Origin: Saprospiraceae bacterium
GTDB taxonomy: Bacteria > Bacteroidota > Bacteroidia > Chitinophagales > Saprospiraceae
DNA length: 64,000 bases
Assembly: GCA_028280415.1 (NCBI GenBank)
Contig: JANQLV010000048.1
Span: 62,001 to 126,000, forward strand
Direction of reading: 5' to 3'
Shown: one piece after another, positions 16,948 to 25,711 of the stretch
How positions within the stretch are numbered: position 1 is the stretch's first letter
Layout of the letters: each line of letters starts with the position of its first letter
Program-made: the position numbers and the translations under genes
The notes under the pieces: generated by a model
Told to the model about the DNA's origin: nothing
What the model saw: the letters and a program-made list of their open reading frames with translations, nothing else
Databases searched by the model: none

Positions 16948-18432
16948 ATGAATATTAAGCCCTCTTTTATTCTATTGTTATTAAGCCTGGTTGCATCCGA
17001 TCTTTTTTCTCAGGTTATTCAAAAAGAATTTATTCTTTTCGATACGGATGCCAGCGAAATCACAGCAGAGCATGCAGAACAACTGGATCAGCTCATTCGG
17101 CAAATTAATACGCTGGATCATCCCCGTGTTTTTCTAACCGGACATACGGATAGCCGCGGGACATTGAGCTATAATCAAAACCTTTCCAAGAAAAGGGTAG
17201 AAGCTGTTTATCAATATTTATTGAAAAGTGGAGTATTAAAGGAAATTATAGCATTGGATTATTTTGGAGAAATCCATCCAATTGCTACCAATGAAACTGC
17301 CGAAGCACGCAGCCGCAACAGAAGGGTGGAGGTGGAACTAAAATCAATGGTCGTTTTGTCAGATTCTAATAAGGGGTTTGAAATACTCGACTCAGGAGAA
17401 TTGGAAGCGCCTGTTGTGAAAGGGGATGAAGCGGGTCCAATTGAAGATATTCAGGAATTGCTCATTAGTTTAAAGAAAGAAAAACAGTCTTTTTGTGTTC
17501 AACAGGATCGGGACACTATATTACAGGGAGCTGAAGGGACGCTCTTGTTTTATGAAGCGAATAGCCTGAATTTGGGAAAACAGGTATGTAATTGTGTCGA
17601 ATTTCAATTGACAGAATTTTATAGCCCGGCTGACCTGATGCTCCATAATATGCACACTCAGGCTGGTCGCCGCTTGCTGGAAACGCGGGGGATGATTCGT
17701 ATAGAAGCCTTTTGTGCAGGCAAAAAACTGAAACTGAAAAGTGGTAAAAAACTCAATATATATTTTCCGGATGTTGAAGAGACTAAAGATTTTCAACTAT
17801 TCAGAGGACGAGAAACTCCGGCAAACCATTCTGTGGACTGGTCTCCTGATAGTAGAGCTAACCGAATGGGGTGTTTTGCCGATAATGGCTTTGAGCGATA
17901 TTGCAACTATAGCTTTTTCCTTAAAAGATGGTTTTGTAAATGGAAACAAAAACGATTGGCTCGCAGCATGAACAGAAGACAAATTAGCCGGGCTAACCGG
18001 GCCAGACAAATGAACCCCGATGCGGATTTAAGTGCCCTGGTCTATAGTCTGGGAAATGGAAACCCTTGCAATGTTTTTGGAACGGGCCGACTGGGCTGGA
18101 TCAATTGTGATCGTTTTCTGAAAGAATTCCCACAGCGACTGCTAGCCGATGTGTACCTGGATGAAAAACCCGAAAAAAATATCATAACTTATATGGTGTT
18201 TAAGGATATCCAGTCCGTAATGCTGGGAAACAATGCGGGCAGAGGTCAATTTTATTTCGGGAACATCCCTCCCGGGAAAGAAGTATGGATCGTTGCGATA
18301 AAAAAGGAAACGGAGCAATTGAAACTAGCGATACAAGAACATAATACAGATGATCAACTAATAGCCGCTCTGGACTTTAAAGATATTGACCAGGAAGCAC
18401 TCAAAGAATCACTAGAGCAGATAGGATGGTGA
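16948..18432 (+). CDS. OmpA-domain periplasmic/outer-membrane protein with long C-terminal region
   Basis: About 494 residues from the ATG at 16948; the GTG at 16918 would add residues in front of a good signal peptide (NIKPSFILLLLSLVASDLFSQ). Unusually, the OmpA peptidoglycan-binding domain is N-terminal, about residues 27-130: FDTDASEIT, LTGHTDSRGTLSYN and the closing EARSRNRRVEVEL. The long C-terminal region contains a segment like those of Bacteroidota surface proteins (ETRGMIRIEAF, KLKSGKKLNIYFPD), then a basic patch near 335-360 and a domain of unknown function. It could anchor something to the wall. It lies 108 bases upstream of the sigma factor gene. Confidence 0.75.
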   Translation: MNIKPSFILLLLSLVASDLFSQVIQKEFILFDTDASEITAEHAEQLDQLIRQINTLDHPRVFLTGHTDSRGTLSYNQNLSKKRVEAVYQYLLKSGVLKEIIALDYFGEIHPIATNETAEARSRNRRVEVELKSMVVLSDSNKGFEILDSGELEAPVVKGDEAGPIEDIQELLISLKKEKQSFCVQQDRDTILQGAEGTLLFYEANSLNLGKQVCNCVEFQLTEFYSPADLMLHNMHTQAGRRLLETRGMIRIEAFCAGKKLKLKSGKKLNIYFPDVEETKDFQLFRGRETPANHSVDWSPDSRANRMGCFADNGFERYCNYSFFLKRWFCKWKQKRLARSMNRRQISRANRARQMNPDADLSALVYSLGNGNPCNVFGTGRLGWINCDRFLKEFPQRLLADVYLDEKPEKNIITYMVFKDIQSVMLGNNAGRGQFYFGNIPPGKEVWIVAIKKETEQLKLAIQEHNTDDQLIAALDFKDIDQEALKESLEQIGW

Positions 18433-18540
18433 AGCTGATTTACATTAAAATTGAAGGGGTTCTGAAAAGATAAATTATTTCTTTGTTTCGTTATCCCATT
18501 ATCATGCTTTCTTCGCTATCCTGTTTAAGAATTAAATTAC

Positions 18541-19095
18541 ATGAATCCGGAAGTACTCACAGAGCTTATTGAGGCGTGTAAGCGAAAAGACCCGAAAAGT
18601 CAAAAAGCGCTGTACCGGCATTTCTATAATTATGGAATGACGATCTGCTCTCGTTATGCCAGAGATCGGGGAGAGGCCGTGGGGATTATGAATGATGCTT
18701 TTGTAAAAATATTTACCAAACTGGATCAGTATAATCATTCCTTGTCTTTTAGAGCCTGGCTCAATCGAATTATGGTAAATACCGCGATCGATCATTATCG
18801 AAAATATCAATCCAAACCAAAGACAGTGGATTTGATACATGCAAAATATAGAGAAACGGAAAGTCCGGTACTGGCCCAGATGGCGGCAGGAGAAATACTG
18901 AAACTGGTGCAGCAGTTATCTCCGGCGTATCGAGTGGTATTTAATCTGCACGTCGTAGAAGGATTCAAGCATCATGAAATTGCAGAAAAGTTGGGAATCA
19001 CAGTTGGTACTTCAAAATCTAATCTTGCCAAAGCGAGATTAAAACTACAGGCAATGATCCAGTTGATGGATAATAAAAAGACGAAGTATGGATAA
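18541..19095 (+). CDS. ECF-type RNA polymerase sigma factor
   Basis: 184 residues with the two-domain ECF layout. Region 2 covers about 10-90 (KSQKALYRHFYNYGMTICSR, then FVKIFTKLDQYNHSLSFRAW) and region 4 about 120-175 (SPAYRVVFNLHVVEGFKHHE with the helix-turn-helix EIAEKLGITVGTSKSNLAKA). It redirects RNA polymerase to a specific set of promoters. The 3' end overlaps the next gene by 8 bases; that gene encodes a single-pass membrane protein likely to act as its regulator. The inducing signal is not evident. Confidence 0.92.
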   Translation: MNPEVLTELIEACKRKDPKSQKALYRHFYNYGMTICSRYARDRGEAVGIMNDAFVKIFTKLDQYNHSLSFRAWLNRIMVNTAIDHYRKYQSKPKTVDLIHAKYRETESPVLAQMAAGEILKLVQQLSPAYRVVFNLHVVEGFKHHEIAEKLGITVGTSKSNLAKARLKLQAMIQLMDNKKTKYG

Positions 19096-20278
19096 TCAGG
19101 AGTTTGATAAAATATTTTCGGATAAACTGCGGCAAGAGCAGGCTTTCGACTTTCGGGAGACAGACTGGGAGGAAGTGGCCGGTCGTATCGGCTCTAAAAC
19201 TAAATTCCGCAGATTTTTTTGGTGGTTTTTTGCTTTGGCTTTAATAACAGTAAGCTTGTCCAGTGCCTATTTATATTTTAAACTCGGAATAAACCAAAGC
19301 ATTAATCAACAACTAATAGAGCAGATCGATGATTTAGAAGAACAATATCAGGAAAAAGCAATAAAAGCGGATACCGTATATCTCAAAGATACGATCTATC
19401 AGGCTTTGCCTCCGGGGAAACAAAAAATCAAAACCCAGTCTGGAAGAAAGGTTATTTCATCCGGGAACAAACATCTGGTTGAAAAATCAGAGCCACTGCT
19501 TGTTTTAGAAGTCCTGGATTCTGTTGGATCAAGCTATGAAAACTTGTCCCGGGAAGCCTCCGTAGAACCTTTTACAAAAATAGCACTCAAAGCGGTTAAT
19601 CTTCATTATGAAGAAGAGGAAGAAAGATATTATCTGGAAGATCGCAAATTCCTTAAGGCCAGAAAGCGCTGGCAGGACCGCTTGAAAATAGGCCTGACTA
19701 CTGCCTTTGGAATCACGAAAACACCTGCTACTGATTCTCTGGCTTTCCTGCAGGGACTGGATAAGAAACGAGCAACTTTTGATTTAGGAATACAATTGGA
19801 ATGGGCACTGGGCTATAAGATACGGGCACTGGCCGGAGTGAACTTTAGTTATATTCGCTTTGAGATACCGGGTGGCTTGGAGGATTATGGAGGATACTAC
19901 GGCAATACGGATTTTATGGAAAATCTTAATATCAGTCAAAGTGCCATCCACTATCGACTTGGCTTGAAATACGTACATCAGGATTATAAGAAATGGACAG
20001 CCTATGCTGGTCTGCTCCTGAATGCACAATCGAATCAGAACTGGACGACCCGGATACAATATTTACCGGACTTTATGGATGGCCGACTGGAAAAATCAAG
20101 CATCAGGGATGCTGCGTTTCGTATAAATGCCCTTGAGCCGTTTATTGGATTAGAAGGTCAAATATCAAATCGTTTTAGTTGGCAGCTCGAAACCTGGTAT
20201 CAATACCATTTTCAGCAAAGAGAGGATCAAATATTTACTTTGACAGGTCTTAGAACTTCTTTTGTATACCATTTTTAA
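19088..20278 (+). CDS. Probable anti-sigma/trans-envelope protein: one TM helix, linker, C-terminal beta-rich domain
   Basis: 396 residues, overlapping the sigma gene by 8 bases. Residues 1-40 are cytosolic and acidic (DNQEFDKIFSDKLRQ, FRETDWEEV), the position expected for sigma binding. A single hydrophobic helix spans about 43-64. A polar, coiled-coil-like segment follows (IEQIDDLEEQYQEKAIKAD), then a linker to about 200. The last 195 or so residues look like a PorT-type barrel, with repeated aromatic strands ending TGLRTSFVYHF. If the barrel sits in the outer membrane, one chain would link both membranes. No zinc-binding anti-sigma motif is present, so the anti-sigma role is inferred from position. 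Confidence 0.7.
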   Translation: MDNQEFDKIFSDKLRQEQAFDFRETDWEEVAGRIGSKTKFRRFFWWFFALALITVSLSSAYLYFKLGINQSINQQLIEQIDDLEEQYQEKAIKADTVYLKDTIYQALPPGKQKIKTQSGRKVISSGNKHLVEKSEPLLVLEVLDSVGSSYENLSREASVEPFTKIALKAVNLHYEEEEERYYLEDRKFLKARKRWQDRLKIGLTTAFGITKTPATDSLAFLQGLDKKRATFDLGIQLEWALGYKIRALAGVNFSYIRFEIPGGLEDYGGYYGNTDFMENLNISQSAIHYRLGLKYVHQDYKKWTAYAGLLLNAQSNQNWTTRIQYLPDFMDGRLEKSSIRDAAFRINALEPFIGLEGQISNRFSWQLETWYQYHFQQREDQIFTLTGLRTSFVYHF

Positions 20279-20454
20279 AAATCGTCCTAAAACACTATAC
20301 ATTTCCGCTCAACCAGTTATCTATAAACGCCGGTGTACAAGAGCTTTATGAAGGGCGGGCTTAATTAAATCTTAAAGATAGACGCATATGTCGATTTATT
20401 TCGTTTATCAATTAACTTTCTTCTTTATATTGGGAGCTAATTGAAAAACTGATT

Positions 20455-22908
20455 ATGCGATACCTTTTTACTCTATTCTTGTTTTCATTACTTTCAACTA
20501 CCATTCAGGCACAACTTACCGGAACCGTTACAGATAAAAACGGTGAGCCACTTTCTTTTGCCAGTGTTTATATTCAGGGTACCTCTCAGGGAACAACCAC
20601 GAATTTTGAAGGAGATTATTTCCTGGAATTGAAACCCGGAAAGTATAACATTATTTTTCAATATGTAGGCTATAAGCAATTGCTCCGAGAAGTAGAGCTC
20701 ACTAATAAAAAACTGCGTTTAGATGTGAAGCTGGAAGAAGAATCGGTCTCTCTACAAGAAGTAATTGTAAAGGCGAATGCGGAGGACCCCGCTTATGCAG
20801 TGATTCGTAAGGCAATTGCCAAACGCAAGTATTATAAAAATCTGGTCGATGCTTATAGCTGCGATGTTTATATCAAAGGAGTTAACAAATTGCTCGATGC
20901 CCCGGAGAAGATTTTCGGAGTAGAATTAGGGGATATGGGTGGAAATCTGGACTCCAATCGTCAGGGGATTATTTATCTTTCTGAATCGGAGGCTAAGCTC
21001 TTTTTCCAAAAACCTGATAATAAAAAAGAACAAATGATCTCTTCGAAGATCAGTGGAAATGATAATGGTTTCAGCTTTAATCAGGCTTCTTCCATGGATT
21101 TCAGCTTTTATGATAATTTCATTGAGATAGAGCGCAACCTGATTTCTCCCATAGCTGATAATGCTTTATCCTATTATCGTTATAAACTCAAAGGAACGCT
21201 TTTCGATGAAGATGGTCGATTGATTAATAAAATTGAAGTTCTGCCCAAACGCAATGAAGATCCCGTTTTCAGGGGGCATATTTATATCGTAGAGAATTTG
21301 TGGAATATCCAGAGTACGGAACTTATGGTCCTCGGAGCAACTATCAAACAGCCCATTCTGGATACTTTGGTGATCACCCAGGTACACGTTCCCGTCAAAG
21401 AACCGGACACCTGGATGTTGCTTTCCCAATCCTTGGATTTTAAAGCAGCCATTTTCGGCTTTACAATGGATGGCAATTTTACCGGTGTCTTTTCCAATTA
21501 TAACCTCGATCCACAGTTTGATGAGAATTTTTTTAATAATGAAATTTTTAAAGTGGAGCGTGGTGCAAATGAAAAAACACTGGAATATTGGGATAGTATT
21601 CGTCCCATTCCTTTAACGATCGAAGAGTCGAATGATTATGTAAAAAAAGACAGCTTGCAAAAAATCTGGGAATCCAAAGAATACCGCGATTCTATGGATC
21701 GCAGAAATAATAAGTTTAAAGTCTGGGATTTGCTTTTCGGTTATCAGTATAACAAATCTTATTATAAAACTTATTTCTCTATTGGTTCGCCTTTAACAAC
21801 GATTTCTTTCAACCCGGTTCAGGGCTGGCTCGGGGATATTGACATTAGCTTTCGCAAAACTTTTGATGAACATAATACGAAATGGCTTAGAATTAATCCG
21901 GAGATCCAATATGGACTTTCGGATAAAGAATGGCGGCTGGGGCTGAATTTCGACTATAATTTTAATAATGAAAACTTTAGTCGTATATCTCTGCGAGGCG
22001 GGCTTAATAAAGTGAGCCAGTTTAATGAAAGCAATCCAATTAGTCCTACACTAAATGCTCTTTATAGTTTGATTGGCAAGGAAAATTATATGAGAATTTA
22101 TGAAAAGGACTTTCTGCGCCTGGCTTATCAAAGAGAACTTTATAACGGTTTATTCTTTACCGGGAACATTGAATATGCCAGACGGTCGCAACTTGAAAAT
22201 ACCACGAATTACAGCTTGTTTAGAAAAGACCGGGAATACTTTCCCAATGTACCTGAAAACCCTTCGGCAGTTAATGAACTGGTATTTGAAGATGAAGCGG
22301 TTATCTTCAATGCTTTATTCCGAATTCGTTTTGATCAGGAATACATCAGTTATCCCGATCAGAAATTTATCATGGGTTCGAAATATCCGGATATCTGGCT
22401 CAAGTATCGTCGGGGCGGGGGAGATGTAAACTTTGATTTAATCCGCTTAAAGGTGATCGATGATTTCACTTTTGGTTTAGTAGGAGAGATGGAGTGGAAT
22501 GCGGAAGTAGGCTGGTTTGTTAATGATAAGGAAATGCGCTTTTTTGATTTTCAGCATTTCAATGGCAATCAGACTTTTATTTTTAATCCGGACAGGTTGC
22601 AATCTTCGTTTTTATTATTGCCCTATTATGAGAGAAGTACGAACAACTGGTTTGTCCAGAGCCATTTACAGCATCATTTTAATGGATTTATTGTAGACAA
22701 AATTCCTCTGATCCGAAAACTAAATCTAAAGACTGTTTTTGCGGCATCTTATTTATATACAGAAGAAGCCGGCAATTATTTAGAAGTATCATATGGAATT
22801 GAAAACCTTGGTTTTGGTCCATTAAAGATTTTTCGGGTAGATGTGGTTGCTTCTTTTGATGAATGGAAATACCGGGATTGGGGAGTACGCCTGGGAGTTG
22901 GGTTATAG
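20455..22908 (+). CDS. DUF5686 outer-membrane protein with carboxypeptidase-like N-terminal domain
   Basis: 817 residues. A Sec signal ends TTIQAQ near residue 20. Residues about 20-105 form a carboxypeptidase regulatory-like (CarboxypepD_reg) domain: LTGTVTDKNGEPLSFASVYI and a GTTTNFEGDYFLELKPGKY turn. The long remainder matches DUF5686, with YAVIRKAIAKRKYYKNL near 117, an extended strand-rich region and a C-terminal barrel ending GVRLGVGL. The family is widespread in Bacteroidota outer membranes, usually without a plug-type TonB domain; its function is unknown. It lies 176 bases after the anti-sigma-like gene in the same direction, so it could belong to that regulon. Confidence 0.85.
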   Translation: MRYLFTLFLFSLLSTTIQAQLTGTVTDKNGEPLSFASVYIQGTSQGTTTNFEGDYFLELKPGKYNIIFQYVGYKQLLREVELTNKKLRLDVKLEEESVSLQEVIVKANAEDPAYAVIRKAIAKRKYYKNLVDAYSCDVYIKGVNKLLDAPEKIFGVELGDMGGNLDSNRQGIIYLSESEAKLFFQKPDNKKEQMISSKISGNDNGFSFNQASSMDFSFYDNFIEIERNLISPIADNALSYYRYKLKGTLFDEDGRLINKIEVLPKRNEDPVFRGHIYIVENLWNIQSTELMVLGATIKQPILDTLVITQVHVPVKEPDTWMLLSQSLDFKAAIFGFTMDGNFTGVFSNYNLDPQFDENFFNNEIFKVERGANEKTLEYWDSIRPIPLTIEESNDYVKKDSLQKIWESKEYRDSMDRRNNKFKVWDLLFGYQYNKSYYKTYFSIGSPLTTISFNPVQGWLGDIDISFRKTFDEHNTKWLRINPEIQYGLSDKEWRLGLNFDYNFNNENFSRISLRGGLNKVSQFNESNPISPTLNALYSLIGKENYMRIYEKDFLRLAYQRELYNGLFFTGNIEYARRSQLENTTNYSLFRKDREYFPNVPENPSAVNELVFEDEAVIFNALFRIRFDQEYISYPDQKFIMGSKYPDIWLKYRRGGGDVNFDLIRLKVIDDFTFGLVGEMEWNAEVGWFVNDKEMRFFDFQHFNGNQTFIFNPDRLQSSFLLLPYYERSTNNWFVQSHLQHHFNGFIVDKIPLIRKLNLKTVFAASYLYTEEAGNYLEVSYGIENLGFGPLKIFRVDVVASFDEWKYRDWGVRLGVGL

Positions 22909-23004
22909 TCTTTAACCGGAAGGGCGGTAAAATCTTACAAAGTAATGCAAATGGTAAATCGCGTAGCGATTAATCCTACAAAAGCCATAGTATTTGAGTA
23001 TTGT

Positions 23005-23247
23005 TTAATCCCGCATCAAATAATCATGCTCCGGCTCTTCTTTGTTCCAGTCCGTCTGACTCAGGAAAATAATGATTCCACCTCCAACTATCATTCCCAG
23101 GCGGATGATAAAACCCAGCAGTTTACCCGCGGCATCAATCCAGCTCAAAAATGAAAGCTGTACCCCCACGAGCATTAGAAACAAAGCAAGAAATCCTATG
23201 ATAAACAAGCTAAAACCAATAATTGCGAAAATTGCTTTCTTTGTCAT
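23005..23247 (-). CDS. Small two-TM membrane protein
   Basis: 80 residues starting MTKKAIFAIIGFSLF with two long hydrophobic segments (about 5-27 and 38-62) separated by a short polar turn (SWIDAAGKL), and an acidic tail (EEPEHDYLMRD). It is a plausible real gene because of the clean membrane-protein layout and ATG start. No family is recognised. It is convergent with the DUF5686 gene. Confidence 0.6.
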   Translation of the reverse strand: MTKKAIFAIIGFSLFIIGFLALFLMLVGVQLSFLSWIDAAGKLLGFIIRLGMIVGGGIIIFLSQTDWNKEEPEHDYLMRD

Positions 23248-23404
23248 ATTTTTTGATTAAGTCCTGCAAAATTAATTAATATTGCTTAGTTCTCTTAGAA
23301 AAGATGAGTTCTACAATATAAAACATAGTCTTTAGCGCTTCTGAACAACTTTGCATTTAATGTATTTACTTTATTGTGACTCGTTTTCTTTAAGCGAAAG
23401 TCCG

Positions 23405-23412
23405 TATATTTG
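23405..23412 (+). promoter_or_regulatory. Probable promoter -7 element for HMG-CoA lyase
   Basis: TATATTTG matches TAnnTTTG and ends 26 bases before the ATG at 23439. A TTG at 23374-23376 is somewhat far for a -33 element. Confidence 0.4.
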
Positions 23413-23438
23413 TTGAAAATTAAGCCATAAACCAATAA

Positions 23439-24293
23439 ATGATTAAACTCATCGAATGCCCGAGAGATGCCATGCAGGGCATAAGAGAATTTATACCTAC
23501 CGAAAAGAAAGTTGCATACATCAACCAGCTTTTGCAGGTTGGTTTTGATACGATAGACTTTGGTAGCTTCGTCTCTCCTAAAGCCATCCCGCAAATGGCA
23601 GACACTGCCCAGGTGCTGGAAAACCTGGATCTCAGTACGACCAGTTCCAAACTGCTTGCCATTGTAGCCAATAAACGCGGAGCAGTTGATGCCTGTCAAT
23701 ATGAGAGTATCAGCTATCTCGGTTATCCTTTCTCGATCTCTGAAACATTTCAACTTAGAAACACCAATTCTACCATTGAAGAATCAGTGTCCCGGGTTCA
23801 GCAAATTCAGGACCTATGTATACAACACTCGAAACAATTAGTAGTTTTTATTTCTATGGGTTTTGGCAATCCTTATGGGGATGAATGGAATGTAGAACTC
23901 GTACAAAAATGGACAGAGCGACTCTTTGAAATGGATATTCGGATTTTGTCTCTTTCCGATACTATTGGTGTTTCCAATCCGGAAAATATTACCTATTTGT
24001 TTAAAAATTTGATCCCCGCTTATCCGGATATAACCTTTGGGGCTCATTTGCATACTCAACCCCATAACTGGAAAGAAAAGATAGCAGCAGCATATAGTAG
24101 TGGTTGCCGAAGATTCGATGGAGCTTTGCTGGGCTTTGGAGGCTGTCCGATGGCCAAGGATGAACTAACCGGAAATATGGCAATGGAAAATATTGTGGCC
24201 TATCTCAATGAACATTCAATAGCGCATGGTTTAAATTTAGAGGCTTTGGAAACAGCCATGGAAATGACGGCTTCGGTTTTTCCACTGCATTAG
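23439..24293 (+). CDS. mvaB: Hydroxymethylglutaryl-CoA lyase
   Basis: 284 residues of the HMGL-like TIM-barrel family; splits HMG-CoA into acetoacetate and acetyl-CoA at the end of leucine breakdown. Motifs: LIECPRDAMQGI at the N-terminus (the metal-binding Asp and catalytic Arg segment; the usual form is ECPRDGLQ), FGSFVSPKAIPQMAD near 46, SLSDTIGVSNPE near 169, and FGAHLHTQP near 200 with the two metal-ligand His. DGALLGFGGCPMAKDELTGNMAME near 227 carries the catalytic Cys loop. No other leucine-catabolism gene is adjacent. Confidence 0.92.
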   Translation: MIKLIECPRDAMQGIREFIPTEKKVAYINQLLQVGFDTIDFGSFVSPKAIPQMADTAQVLENLDLSTTSSKLLAIVANKRGAVDACQYESISYLGYPFSISETFQLRNTNSTIEESVSRVQQIQDLCIQHSKQLVVFISMGFGNPYGDEWNVELVQKWTERLFEMDIRILSLSDTIGVSNPENITYLFKNLIPAYPDITFGAHLHTQPHNWKEKIAAAYSSGCRRFDGALLGFGGCPMAKDELTGNMAMENIVAYLNEHSIAHGLNLEALETAMEMTASVFPLH

Positions 24294-24383
24294 GCTTTGT
24301 GTTTTTATTCAGAAAGATTGTCTTGTAATTTGCTTTTATCGGTGCCGCTAGCCTAAATTAGAAGAGTATATATTGCTTTTCTT

Positions 24384-24797
24384 TTATTTGATAGATTTAA
24401 GGTATTGTTCAGCACTCATTACAGGTATTTTTGAGTTCTTAAAGTCTTTGGGATTTCTTGTAATTATCACATTTGCAGAATTGTTTAAAGCATTATAATA
24501 TTGAAAAGCATCTTCAAAATCTTTGAAAGACGAGACTAAGGAAAGATCGATTTCTTTTTCCCCACTTGTACAAACTTCAGCTATTGTTCTTATTCCGGCT
24601 AATGCCTGTTTTGCTTTTTCTTTTCCGATTTGTTTTCTTAGAATATATTCAGTTGAGATAAAACTCATTATGCTGATTAATATTTCGATTTCTTTGTTTT
24701 CTCCTTTTAAGAATAGTTGCTTTGCAAAAATATAAAAAGGTTCTCTTTGGCTCAACCAGTCTAAAATTATATTAGTATCGACAAAAACTTTTTCCAA
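24384..24797 (-). CDS. PIN-domain toxin (VapC-like RNase)
   Basis: 137 residues beginning with a TTG codon and reading MEKVFVDTNIILDWLSQREP. The acidic residues of the PIN active site are in place: Asp in FVDTNIILD, Glu in FISTEYILR near 50, and Asp in KDFEDAFQYYNAL near 92, with ITRNPKDFKNSKIPVMS near 113 as the closing motif. Such toxins cut tRNA or rRNA when the antitoxin decays. Only one base separates the antitoxin stop from the start, so translation is coupled. It is encoded downstream of the antitoxin, the usual order. Confidence 0.88.
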   Translation of the reverse strand: MEKVFVDTNIILDWLSQREPFYIFAKQLFLKGENKEIEILISIMSFISTEYILRKQIGKEKAKQALAGIRTIAEVCTSGEKEIDLSLVSSFKDFEDAFQYYNALNNSANVIITRNPKDFKNSKIPVMSAEQYLKSIK

Positions 24798-24798
24798 T

Positions 24799-25047
24799 TT
24801 ATTTATACTTTTCAGTTAAGTATTCTATGTAATCTTCTTGATAATCACTACCTGAGTCAAGTTTAATAATTCCACTCAATTCATTAACAATACTTCCTTT
24901 TGATATTGATTCACCTTTATAATCAGAGATAATTTTTTGTAGGTAATTCTCAATAAGAAAAGAAAGACTTATGTTATGTTCTTTAGCATAATCTTTTGCT
25001 TTTCGAATGATTTCTTTATTTAAGTTGAGCGTTAATTTGGTATTCAT
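24799..25047 (-). CDS. Antitoxin of the PIN toxin pair (DUF6364-like ribbon-helix-helix)
   Basis: 82 residues starting NTKLTLNLNKEIIRKAKDYA, the N-terminal beta strand and first helix of a ribbon-helix-helix DNA-binding protein, followed by HNISLSFLIENYLQKI as the second helix. The C-terminal acidic tail (SGSDYQEDYIEYLTEKYK) would bind and block the toxin. It resembles DUF6364-family antitoxins common in Bacteroidota. It very likely represses its own promoter through the TTACGTA repeats just upstream. Confidence 0.85.
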   Translation of the reverse strand: MNTKLTLNLNKEIIRKAKDYAKEHNISLSFLIENYLQKIISDYKGESISKGSIVNELSGIIKLDSGSDYQEDYIEYLTEKYK

Positions 25048-25058
25048 GATATTGATTG

Positions 25059-25091
25059 AATTACGTATAAAAATAAAAAATAATTACGTAA
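25059..25091 (-). promoter_or_regulatory. Operator repeats upstream of the toxin-antitoxin pair
   Basis: AATTACGTA occurs at 25059-25067 and 25082-25090; the second is part of the perfect palindrome TTACGTAA (25084-25091). The copies are 23 bases apart, about two helical turns, and the nearer one lies 12 bases from the antitoxin ATG. Ribbon-helix-helix antitoxins typically bind such paired short palindromes. Confidence 0.55.
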
Positions 25092-25213
25092 GGTGCAATT
25101 GTTAAACTATAAAAGCATAACAACTTTGAATAGAAATGATTTAAGTAATAGTTAAAAATAATATCTCAATTAGTTGATATTGATTTTATTATCTACTATG
25201 AAACGTAGAAATT

Positions 25214-25241
25214 AAAAGAGCTAGTGACTACTGCCACTAGC
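25214..25241 (-). terminator. Intrinsic terminator of the aegerolysin-like gene
   Basis: GCTAGTG (25220-25226) pairs with CACTAGC (25235-25241). Read on the minus strand, the stem is followed by a T-rich tract TCTTTTAATTT. It lies about 60 bases beyond the gene's stop. Confidence 0.65.
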
Positions 25242-25303
25242 CCATTTATAAAAAGACTTTAGTTAAGCTTTTAAGAACTATTTTATTAAAAATTGTTCAG
25301 AAC

Positions 25304-25711
25304 TTAATTTTCCATTGCTGATGTAGATTTACTTCTGAAAGAGGTAGATTTGATGTTTTTACTTACCTCTAAAGTGAAAGTCACGGTAGCATTATCTCCG
25401 CCACCACCTGAGCGGCTTATTTGATATCCGGATGGAACACTATCACTGTAAGAGTTCGATCCAACATAAGGATTGTCCCAGTGTATAACAACGTTTCCTG
25501 CGCCATTCGGTAAGGCATACGTTACTGTACCTTCAGTACCGGTCATAAAGCCATCAGATTCAGACATCCAGATTCCATCACTATTGCCATTTATGGTCTC
25601 TGGCGGATACATGTTCTGTGACCAAACACCATGAGATAATTTGGCGTTAGTTAATTTCAAGGTTGCTGGTGTGTTGTTAATCAGTTTAACTGTTGTGCTT
25701 CTTGAGGACAT
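25304..25711 (-). CDS. Aegerolysin-like / insecticidal crystal ET79-like small beta-sandwich protein
   Basis: 135 residues with no signal peptide. The core reads like the aegerolysin-type fold: TVKLINNTPATLKLTNAKLS, HGVWSQNMYPP, WMSESDGFMTGTEGTVTYAL and VVIHWDNPYVGSNSYS, then a Gly-rich turn and a last strand. Aegerolysins bind membrane lipids and can act with a partner to make pores; bacterial relatives include a Bacillus crystal protein. Family assignment is from motif memory and is only moderately secure. It is monocistronic with its own terminator, and no MACPF partner gene is seen nearby. The flanks are very AT-rich, suggesting an acquired gene. Confidence 0.6.
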   Translation of the reverse strand: MSSRSTTVKLINNTPATLKLTNAKLSHGVWSQNMYPPETINGNSDGIWMSESDGFMTGTEGTVTYALPNGAGNVVIHWDNPYVGSNSYSDSVPSGYQISRSGGGGDNATVTFTLEVSKNIKSTSFRSKSTSAMEN

